DNA from: Rhizomys pruinosus
Lineage: Eukaryota > Chordata > Mammalia > Rodentia > Spalacidae
Reading direction: 5' to 3'
Length of the DNA: 64,000 nucleotides
Assembly: GCA_009823505.1 (NCBI GenBank)
Contig: VZQC01007114.1
Coordinates: forward strand, 165,892-229,891
The notes below the pieces were generated by a model that ran no database searches, had not been told where the DNA came from, and was given only the letters and a program-made list of their open reading frames with translations. Position numbers and translations under genes: made by a program. Each line of letters starts with the position of its first letter. Position 1 is the stretch's first letter. Shown piece by piece: positions 55,258 to 64,000 of this stretch.

Positions 55258-58200
55258 AACTTTTTTTTACATTAATATGTGAATTTTTATTATTTTCTTT
55301 ATGTTACTCATATGACTATTATTTTATTCAAAGCATTTTATTATGTTCTAGGTAGCTGGGACTGAAGAATAACTAGAAAAACTGGGTAATAGCTTATTTT
55401 TTTGTTTTTCTTTAAATTAATCTATTTTTTATTGATGATTTGTGCATTTCATACATCATCCTTCAGGCCACCTGCCCTCCATCCCACCTTAGTTCATGCC
55501 TTCTTCATGTATTGTATCTTTCTCTCGGTCTTTCCAAAGTTTTTCACTGCAGAAGCTTGTTGTTTCAGGCAGAAGTTAACTGTATCAGTCAGTTCTTTGA
55601 CCCAGTCTTTATGTTGTTGTTGTTCCCTCCCCTTTGTATTGCTCCAAAATATGCCTATATAACTATCACATATGCATAAAAATATGACCTCCGAGAATAA
55701 AATGTATGTTAATTCCAAAATATGTTTAAGCATTCACATTCCCCCTTTTAATTTTATATTACTCTAAGATATGAATATGTACCTTCCACACATAAACAGT
55801 AATTACAGAGTCTGAAAATAAGTGGTAGGTCAATTCTAGAGCCTGTTAAGAGATTCATATTACAACAGTACATTTGCTTTCAGATAAAAATAAATATAAC
55901 AATAATGCTGTTCAGCTTGCCTTTCAACTGGGGATTTGATGTTAGCATCCACAAATGAGGGTAACAATTTTTGAAATTCACATTTTTCCCCTTTAATTTT
56001 ATATTACTCTAAAGTATGCATACATACCCTACCCCCATATCCCACAATTGCAAAGTCTGAAGATAAGTGGTAGGTTCATTCTAGATCCCATTAAGGTATT
56101 CACATTATAACAGGTAAAAGAAAATATTGTTCACTTTGCCTTACTACTAGGGATTTGGTGCTAGCATTCACAGACGAGGGATACCATTCCTCGTTTGCTT
56201 TTCTGGGACTGTGTGTTACTTCACTTAGCATAATATCTTCTAGTTCTATCCATTTACTTGCAAAGTTCATGATGTCACCTTTCTTTACTGATGCATAGAA
56301 CTCCATTGTGTAGATGTACCACATTTTCTCTATCCACTTATTGGTTGAGGGGCATTTGGGTTGGTTCCAACTCTTCACTATTGTGAAGAGAACTGCAATA
56401 AACATAGCTGTGCAATGTATCTTTCTGGTAGGATGAGTCTTGTGGGTATATACCCAGGAATGGTATGACTGAGTCAGGTGGTAGGCTCATTTTGAGTCTT
56501 TTTTTTTTATTGATGCTTTGTGCATTTCATACATCATTTTCCAATTCAGTTCAGGCATATTTCCCTTTCCCTTCCCCTTCCCCACCCCAACCGAGATCAT
56601 GCATTCTGCCATAACTGTCCTGCATATTTCTCTCATTTTTTTTTTTCATTTTTTAGCTATAAGTGATAATCCATGAGTACAAGCATCCTTCATGTAAAAC
56701 CAATTTGCAGGCTGTTGTGCCCAAACCCCCACAGCCCCACCTTCCAGCGGGGGGTGAGGGGTTGTTTGTTCAATCAAGTTGATCAAATGAGTGTCCAGAC
56801 TACATTGCTGTAGTTTCACCATTCACCCCAATCGCAGCCCTTACATTCTACCACGCCCCCTCTTCCGCAGATTGTTCCCTAGGCTTAGAAAAGGGGCACA
56901 GGTGGATGAGAAGCAAAACAGTCCACTCTCTCTGGAGCTGTTGTCTTGGACTCTGGTCAATTCTGGCTGTTTCCTTTCATGGGCTGACAGTTTGTCCAGG
57001 AATAACCTTTCGATCCTACTAATGAAGCACAAGCAATTAGATATATAGGTATTTAAACAGCATTAATAGTTATGGTAGGTTACTTTGGTATAGACACATA
57101 TGTTTAGATGATATGTTGATCCATGAATTACATTTTTTCCTGTTAAATATGACAGGGTCTTACTGTGGCTTATGACATCTCCTAACCTGTAGAGGATGTA
57201 AGCTTGTGGCATCAGCCATGGGTTATTCCTCCAAGGAGAGAGCCAATAGCCAATTAGATTTGGGATATACAGGCATATGGCTGCCTCTGCTGCACAGTAT
57301 TTCCAGGCAGGTGAGGTGTAGCTGGTGTTGACGGTGGAGTCTTGCTTGACTCAAGGAGACCCGTATTTGCTTTATTGGTTTTGGTTTAGTGGCCTTTGGT
57401 AACACTCTCTGGTGTTCCAGAGGCCATCTGTACACTTGCATGTGTGGTCTCAATACATCTTCCCCATGTTAACGTCAGGTCTTCAGCAGCAGGGCCTTAT
57501 CGCCTCTCTTCTTGCAGATATCCCAGTTTAGAGGCAAGGAGCCTTTACCTTTTGTGGGGCCTTAGATCCCCTGGCCAACATCTCCCTGGTAGAATAATCC
57601 ATTACTGATGTCAGAGCTCCTGTCTTTTAAGGGTTCTCCACACTGCTTTCCATAGTGGTTGTACAAGTTTACATTCCCACCAGCAGTGGATGAATGTTCC
57701 CCTTTCCCCACAACCTCTCCAGCATTTGGTGTCTTTTGTTTTCATGATCTTAGCCAGTCTTATTGGAGTGAGATGATATCTTAAAGTGGTTTTAATTTGC
57801 ATTTCCTTAATTATTAATGATGTGGAACACTTTTTAGGATGTTTCTCAGCCATCTTTATTTCCTCACTTGTGAAGAAGGAGATTGAAGAAGACATCAGAA
57901 GATGGAAAGACCTCCTATGCTCATGGATTGGAAAAAGTAACATAGTAAAAATGTCCATTCTACCCAAATTGATATACAGATTCAGTGCAATCTCAATTAA
58001 AATCCCCAAGAGTTTCTTCACAGGCTTGGAAAAAAAAATCCTTAAGTTCATATAGAAAAACAGAAGAACCTGAATAGCCAAAGTGACCCTGAGCAAAAAG
58101 TGCAATAGGGGGGATCACTCTACCAGACTTCAAATTATACTACAGGGCTATAGTCATAAAAACAGCCTGGTACTGGCACAAAAACAGACCTGTTGACCAA

Positions 58201-58745
58201 TGGAACAAAACTGAAGATCCAAACTTGAGCACACACAATTTCAGCCACCTCATATTTGACAAGGGAGCCAAGAAGACACAATGGAGGAAAGACAGCATCT
58301 TCAGCAAATGGTGCTGACAAAACTGGATCACCATTTGTAGAAGAATGAAATTAACCCCTACCTCTTGCCCTGTATAAAAATCAACTCTAAATGGATCAAA
58401 GACCTCAATGTGAAACCCAAAACTCTGAAGATCATAGAAGAAAATGTTGGCAGCGACCTACAAGACATAGGTGTAGGAAAAAACTTTCTAAATCAGACAG
58501 CAGCTGCACAGGAAATAAGGTCAACAATTGACAGATGGGATCTCATTAAACTCAAAAGCTTCTGTACAGCAAAAGAAACAATCAATGAAGTGAAGAGGAA
58601 ACCCACAGAGTGGGAGGAAACCTTCACCACTGATATATCTGACAGAGCATTAACATCCAGAATATATAAACTTCTCAAAAAACAAAGACGTAAGAAAACA
58701 AATGACTCAAAAGATGGAGTAAAGAGCTGAACACAGACTTCACCA
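55258..58745 (-). mobile_element. Composite L1 insertion: 5'-inverted, with nested L1 and possible 3' transduction
   Basis: L1 on the minus strand inserted in a B4 SINE. From its 3' end (left) there is a T run at 55261-55268, about 125 bp of non-L1 sequence, a second T-rich tail near 55396, and 3' UTR. ORF2 C-terminus follows (56100-56405, '[19 protein letters not shown]'). A nested element lies at 56498-57632, and more ORF2 at 57633-57880 ('[15 protein letters not shown]', and a cysteine motif with His retained). A 5' segment at 57881-58745 is in the opposite orientation, where ORF2 reads plus-strand from '[13 protein letters not shown]' to about 'FTSE'. The two orientations meet at the same point of ORF2, which is the signature of twin priming. 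ORF2 is broken and incomplete. Confidence 0.85.
56498..57632 (-). mobile_element. Nested L1-type 3' end inside the composite L1
   Basis: About 1.1 kb of 3' UTR-like sequence with an antisense A tail (T run at about 56502-56510). It interrupts L1 ORF2 between 'WKAVWRTL' (57640) and 'SLPPDSVIPFLG' (about 56460). A short duplicated 'gtctttt' occurs at both ends (56497 and 57622). It is the fullest copy here of the repeat that also flanks the N gap and forms the 6125-6490 element. Confidence 0.75.
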
Positions 58746-58850
58746 GTGAGAACTGACTCTTGTAAGTTGTCCTCTGACCTCCACACTCATTGTGGCAAGC
58801 AATTGCCCATACATGTGTACACACACACACACATACACACACACAATGTA
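58746..58850 (+). repeat. B4-type SINE, 3' half (split by L1)
   Basis: 'gagaactgactcttgtaagt', 'tgtcctctgacctccacact' and CA units, then A-rich. It continues the SINE that stops at 55257. Confidence 0.8.
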
Positions 58851-59029
58851 AAAAAAAGGGAGTAGTTTAGAAATAAGCAACAGCAACAACAAAACACAAG
58901 AAAGGAAAAAAACAAGATAACCTTTAATGATTTTGACTAATGTACGTGCACTTTCTATTGAGATTCACATATCCACCAGAATGGGTATCTGTGTGCATGT
59001 GTGCATATTCATTAATCTTATAGCATAAA

Positions 59030-59480
59030 AGCAATGTGCTTCATTATGGCATTTTCATGCATATATAAATAATACTCTGTTCTTGTCCCCTGGTCACTGC
59101 CCTCCCCCTTCCTCCTTCCCAAACAGCTGATCTTTCATTCTGGTCACATGTATCCATCATCCTCTTCTGTCCCCCACACCCTCCTCCCTGTAGAATTCTT
59201 CTTCTATCCTACTTCCATGTATAATCACACATGTAAACCTGCATACAAGCAAAACATGCTATACTTGTCTTCCCGAGTGTGGATTACCAAATGTTTTCTG
59301 TTTTCTGCTTGGTTAACATAACAATTTGTCCATTTCCTGCTAATGCTGTAATTTTATTTTTTTTCATGGCTTAATAAGATTCCATTGTGTATGTACCATA
59401 GTTTCTTTATCCATCCTTTGATGAACATGTAGACTGGGTCCATGTACTAAAAGCATATGTATCCATTCTGAAAAGCAAAA
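59030..59480 (-). repeat. L1 3' part, antisense
   Basis: 'attatggcattttcatgcat', 'catgtatccatcatcctctt' and 'aagattccattgtgtatgta' follow the reverse of an old L1 3' UTR and ORF2 end. Confidence 0.6.
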
Positions 59481-59974
59481 AGACCTTATCACTTGTCTAA
59501 CCGGAACTTTCCTTCCCACCTACTTCTATTCTCAATATTTTTTTCTGGATCATAAATGCCTCATTATTGGTTGGTTTTCTTTCAGTTTTCAGATTTTGAA
59601 TACAGACGAAGAAGGATGGGATCATGCAATCCACATTTACTTCTGTTTCCCTGGATGACATTTGTTAGGGATCATATGTGGGTCATACAGGTGATGATAT
59701 GATTTCTGAAGGTTACCAGCAGTATTTAACAAGCTGTACTCAGGTATTGGTAGAAACTTGGCATGTGATTTATCTGGACTATTTCAGAGCAATTGGTGCT
59801 GTCTTGCTGTTGCTGCATAGTTTGGACATCAGATGTCTTTGGGTTGTCATAACCTTATAGCATCCGTTTTTAAAGCTGATTCTTTTTAATGCAAGGTGGA
59901 AATAGTATAAAATGATGTTATTGCCTTTCTGTCCTCTCACCTGTTGAATATATGAATTATCTAGAACAAGGGAC

Positions 59975-60213
59975 CTTCCTTTTAAAAATATTTTATTTAT
60001 TATATTTATTTTTCTGTGTATGAGTGTTTGCCTGTTTGTATGTAAGTGCACTTATGTTGTGCAGTGCCCCACAGAAGCCAGAAGAGGGCGTTGGTTCCCC
60101 TGGAACTGGTTTATGGATGGTTGTTAACTGCCATGTGGGTACTGGGAATTGATCACAGGTTCTCCGAAAGAGCGGCTAGCATTCTTAACTGCTGAGCTAT
60201 CTCTCCAGTCCCC
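59975..60213 (-). repeat. B2 SINE
   Basis: 'tgttgtgcagtgccccacag', 'gggaattgatcacaggttct' and 'gagctatctctccagtccc'. Confidence 0.88.
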
Positions 60214-60852
60214 TAACAATTCCTTTAAATGTTTGCTAAGGAACTGAAAATATTATTGGATAGACTTCAAACATTTTTTTTCTTTCCTAATAATTCTGGA
60301 CTTTGAATTTTTCTGACACTTTAAAAAATATTCATGGCATTCTTTAGTCACTCATTTTTACCCTTCTTTTTGATGTGCACTTATCTTCAAATCTGAGCTT
60401 GCCTGAAGTTTGCTGGATTATATTTCAAACCTGCTTTGCTTGATCCTCACTGAAATCACGAAGGTAATACTAATTAAGGCAATGCTTCAGAGAATCCTTT
60501 TCCCCAAACCTCCCATCCCCACCTCAGTGGTTTGTTAGAATCTATGGTAATTGATCATGGCATCATTTTCTTTGATCTTTCAGACTATGTGTTTCAGTTC
60601 TTCTCTCACTGCAAATAAGCAAAGGTAAGGAGGTTTTGGGGGAAGAGATTTGTAATCTATTCAGCTACGAAAGAACTATGTAGACCTAACTCAAAGCAGG
60701 CCCAAAGTACTCTAGTGTTAGGGATTGTCCTTAGTGAAAAGTTTGAACAAGTAAATTTACGAATTTAGGACTGGGATCCTGTAATATTATAATATCCTGT
60801 TCAGATAATATGCAATTTGACTAAGTGGTTTAGTTATTATTACAGATTTTCC

Positions 60853-61060
60853 TTTTTAAATAAAGATTTTTTTTAATTTATCTGTGTTCTGCTTGAATCT
60901 ATGCGTATCACAGGCTGCCCACAGAGGGCAGAAAAGGGTGTTGCATCCCCATGACCTATAAGAGGGTCAAGCCTCCCTCCCAACATGGGTTCTGGGAATT
61001 CAACCCAGGTCCTCTGCAAGAGAAGCAAATGCTCTCAACCACTGAGCTTCTCTCAACCCC
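60853..61060 (-). repeat. B2 SINE, diverged
   Basis: 'gggaattcaacccaggtcct' and 'ccactgagcttctctcaac'. Confidence 0.75.
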
Positions 61061-61079
61061 CCGGGTCACTTTTATACTG

Positions 61080-61230
61080 CTTTTTTCCCCCATAGTGTTT
61101 CTCTATATAGTCCCTGCTGGTCTGGAACTTACTATGTAGAGCAGGCTGGTCTGAATCTCACAGAAACCCTCCTGCCTCTGTATCCTATGTGCTGAGACTA
61201 AAGGCATGCACCACCATGCCTAACCAGAGT
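61080..61230 (-). repeat. B1 SINE, diverged
   Basis: 'agtgtttctctatatagtcc', 'tatgtagagcaggctggtct' and 'aaaggcatgcaccaccatgc'. Confidence 0.8.
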
Positions 61231-61254
61231 TGCTTTTTTATTCTTTTTTAAAAA

Positions 61255-61978
61255 TTTATTTTTTATTGAATTTTTGTGAGTTTCATGCAATATATTTTAT
61301 CAGATTTTGACCCCCTCCCCATCTGCTTTATCTTTTTTTTTCACATAAATTTATTTATTTATTTATTTTTAACAAATCTAGACCCGTGTTCCCGCTCATT
61401 CCCCCACCCCGCCAGAGCTCATGCATTCTGCCAGACATGCTTTCCATCTCTTAGTCATTCTCAATATTTTCCATGGGGAAGTTGACTGTTTTGAGCAGAA
61501 GTTCACTGTTTCAGTCAGTTCTTTGATGCAGTCTTTTCTGTTGTTGTTGTTGTTTCCAAAATGCGTTATGCCCAACTGCTTTGGACAAAAGCTCAGGGGG
61601 CCCTATACAAGAAATACTTACAATTGGGTAATTGGCACTAGCATCCACAGATGAGGGATACCATTCGTCGTTTGTTTTTCTGGGACTGTGTTACTTCACT
61701 CAGCATGATGTCCTCTAGCTCCAGCCATTTTCCTGCAAAGCTCGTGATGTCGTCTTTCTTTACTGCTGCATAGAACTCCATTGTGTAGATGTACCACATT
61801 TTCTCTATCCACTCGTCAGTTGAGGGGCATTTAGGTTGGTTCCAGCTCCTTGCTATTGTGAAGAGAGCTGCAATAAACATGGCCGTGCATGTATCTCTGT
61901 GGTGGCGTAAGTCTTGAGGGTACATGCCTAGGAGTGGTATGGCTGGGTCGGGTGGCAAGTTCATTCCAAGTCTTCCAA
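61255..61978 (-). mobile_element. 5'-truncated L1, ORF2 C-terminus and 3' UTR
   Basis: The minus-strand frame 61638-61964 reads '[18 protein letters not shown]' through '[20 protein letters not shown]' to 'SEVTQSQKNKRR', the C-terminal end of L1 ORF2 with an intact stop. It is followed (lower coordinates) by a 3' UTR closely matching that of the plus-strand L1 at 16050-16330, so both belong to one subfamily. A second, older L1 3' end (61255-61330) lies beyond its tail. Confidence 0.88.
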
Positions 61979-61980
61979 GG

Positions 61981-61981
61981 G

Positions 61982-62038
<57 letters not shown>

Positions 62039-62056
62039 ATCTATCTATTATACATA

Positions 62057-62090
<34 letters not shown>
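61981..62090. repeat. (TATC)n and (TG)n compound microsatellite
   Basis: About 58 bp of TATC, a short spacer and about 30 bp of TG. It sits exactly at the truncated 5' edge of the neighbouring L1. Confidence 0.95.
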
Positions 62091-62094
<4 letters not shown>

Positions 62095-62720
62095 TGCCTG
62101 TTGAGCCAAGTTTGTGTCCTGGTGTGTATCCGTCCATCTACTGGAGTTTAGTTAATCTATCTACCATCACACACGTGAAAACCACCTTTCCATCTCCCAG
62201 CTAACGATATTTCCTCAGCCAAGTTTGGATCTTCTTTCTCACTTACCCACTTCTATAATGGGGTTTTGTCCAGCTTGCTCTTGCGTGGTATTGTACATGC
62301 TCTTACCACTGCTATAGGTTCTCATGAGTACCTTCCCAGCTGTCTGGAAAACTCTGTTTCCTTGTGTTCATCGACCACCTCTGGCTCTTGCCATCTCTCT
62401 GCCCCCTCTTCTGCCATGGTCCCTGAACCTTTGGTGGCAGAGATTTGATACAGGTGTCCTCTCAGGGATAAGTTCTCTGAAATCTCATATTCTCTGCTCT
62501 TTGGACAGTTGGTAGCTTTCTGGGTTAATCACCACCCCTTGCATGAGGAAGCTTCACTGGTGAGAGTTGAGAGACAATGATATTCTTTTCTCCTCTGTTT
62601 TTCTAGTGTGTTTTAATACTGTGGTAGCTCGTCTTCAGGGAGGAGGCTTCCAGGTCATCTCCAGCTTGATCGTTCCAAGTCCTGTGTCTAAAGTATGTCT
62701 TTGTTTACAGCAATAGGGTC
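62090..62720 (-). repeat. L1 (Lx-like) 3' UTR
   Basis: 'tgttgagccaagtttgtgtc', 'tactggagtttagttaatct' and 'ccatggtccctgaacctttg' look like reverse Lx 3' UTR. Diverged; boundaries approximate. Confidence 0.5.
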
Positions 62721-62934
62721 TTACCTTCAACTTCCGTGAGGTGATGCAGGCCTGTGGAAATGGCCTGTGTTATCAAGAGGGAGAGAGGAAAATGGGGGTT
62801 CTTTAACAGGGGAGGGAGTGGGGAGGGTTGTACAGTGGGAGGGAAGAGAGATAAATATTGCTCAGGTGGTGTGAAAAACCAGAAGGAAATGTATTATTCC
62901 AAAAGCCTACTGAAAATATGCATATATAATCAGT

Positions 62935-62939
62935 GTGTT

Positions 62940-62991
<52 letters not shown>

Positions 62992-62992
62992 A
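62935..62992. repeat. (GT)n dinucleotide repeat
   Basis: About 55 bp of GT with TTT interruptions. Confidence 0.95.
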
Positions 62993-63000
62993 ACACAATA

Positions 63001-63895
63001 CCAGGTAGGGAAACCTCTCTTTGAGTTGTTGGTCAGGGTAGTCCAAAAGACTCCAGAAGCAACGCAGGCTATTTCCACATTGATTTCCACAATGGTTGTA
63101 GTTTGCACCCCCCCCCCCAGCAGTGACTAAGGATTCCTGTGTCCCTGTGTCTACACCAGCATTTGGCGTCATTTGTTCTTCTGATCTTGGTCTTTCCGAC
63201 TGGAGTCAGAAGGAATCTTAAAGTAGTCTTGATTTATGTTTCCCTAATTACTAAGAATTCTGAACACTTTTAAAGGTATTCTCAGCCATTTTTATTTCTT
63301 CATTTGAGAGCATAGCCCACTTTTTAATTGGGACATGGGTTTTCTTGATTCTTTGATTTTGAGTTCTTTGTATGTTCTGGATATTAATTCTCTGTCAGAT
63401 ATCTATCTGATGAAGCTTTTCTCTCACTCTGTGAGCTTCCTCTTCACTCAGTTTGTTGTTTCTTTTCTGTACAGAAAAGCCTTTTAGTTTAGTGAATTCC
63501 CATTTGTCAGTTCTGTTGACCTTAGCTCCTGAACAACTGAAGTCTGATTTAGGGAGTCCTTTCCTGAACTTATATCTTGTGGGGTACTGCATATATTTTC
63601 TTCTAACAGTTTTAGTGTTTCAGGTTTCACATTAAGATATTTAATTCATTTGTACTTGACTTTTGTACAGGGTGATGGATATGGGGCCTATTTCTTTCTT
63701 CTATGGGTGGAGATCCAGTTTTGGCAGCTCCATGTGTTGAAGATGCTGTTCTTCCTCCAATGTCTGTTCTTTCCTTTGTCACTACTGAAATTGCATGCAC
63801 TCCTGTCTGGGTCTTCTATTTTGTTCCATTGATCTACATGTCTGTTTTTGTGCCAGTACCTGATGGTTTTATAACTATAGCTCTGTAATGTAGTT
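63001..63895 (-). repeat. Degenerate L1 ORF2 fragment
   Basis: The minus strand reads, with frameshifts, 'YWHKNRHVDQWNKIEDPD' and 'NSIFNTWSCQNWISTHRRKK' at about 63688-63845, and earlier ORF2 segments to 63060. It preserves the ancestral form of the ORF2 stretch that was amplified in the 49693-52100 array. Confidence 0.8.
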
Positions 63896-63925
63896 TGAAA
63901 TATGCAAACATGCAAATATTTTATG

Positions 63926-64000
63926 GGGGGTTGGAGAGATGGCCTAACAGTTAAGAGCACTGACTGCTCTTGCAGAGGACCCGGGTTCAATCCCCAACAC
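63926..64000 (+). repeat. B2 SINE, cut by window end
   Basis: The head 'gttggagagatggcctaaca' and B box 'gggttcaatccccaacac' run off the right edge. Confidence 0.9.

Overview
This is an intron-dominated stretch of a muroid rodent X chromosome. It carries five consecutive coding exons of the AMPA-type glutamate receptor gene Gria3 (GluA3), all on the minus strand. In transcript order they are 25068-25229 (162 bp), 21718-21885 (168 bp), 17479-17583 (105 bp), 13775-13882 (108 bp) and 10971-11177 (207 bp). All five are in phase, have AG/GT boundaries and join into one uninterrupted reading frame. That frame runs from the second half of the amino-terminal domain into the S1 half of the ligand-binding domain. 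By the usual AMPA-receptor gene layout these are exons 6 to 10. Exon 5 (18 codons) and exon 11 (the pore region) were not found in the window. No other protein gene can be supported with confidence.

The organism is called a muroid rodent because of abundant B1, B2 and B4 SINEs and rodent L1 (Lx-like) 3' untranslated regions. The B2 copies have a 3' half and an internal 17-bp duplication that do not match the mouse or Chinese hamster consensus as I remember them, so I do not name a genus. X linkage is inferred from the known location of GRIA3 in placental mammals.

Layout: 1-10970 is intron 10 (L1 3' UTRs, a folded-back B2 pair, one LTR/DNA-type repeat). 10971-25229 holds the exons; L1, B1 and STR insertions crowd exons 8, 9 and 10. 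25230-64000 is intron 5 and is the most rearranged part. It contains a 939-base N gap whose right flank is inverted relative to its left flank, then a >99% identical 2.4-kb tandem duplication that starts exactly at the inversion edge. Next come a 44-bp minisatellite, two CpG-richer unique islets, and a 2.4-kb minisatellite of 27/28-bp units. Last is a composite L1 with a 5' inversion, a nested second L1 and a possible 3' transduction, all inside one SINE.

The most informative observations are these. (1) The 2.4-kb minisatellite appears to have been born from a 28-bp-spaced short direct repeat inside L1 ORF2, and it now presents about 40 CACGTG E-box hexamers. The very long reading frames on both of its strands follow from the repeat and are not genes. 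(2) The gap, inversion and duplication cluster looks like an assembly artefact or a complex structural allele. (3) A pair of splice-bounded, phase-compatible open segments (47827-47909 and 45836-45873, minus strand) could be unannotated exons. I found no bacterial-type, CRISPR-like or otherwise new gene system.
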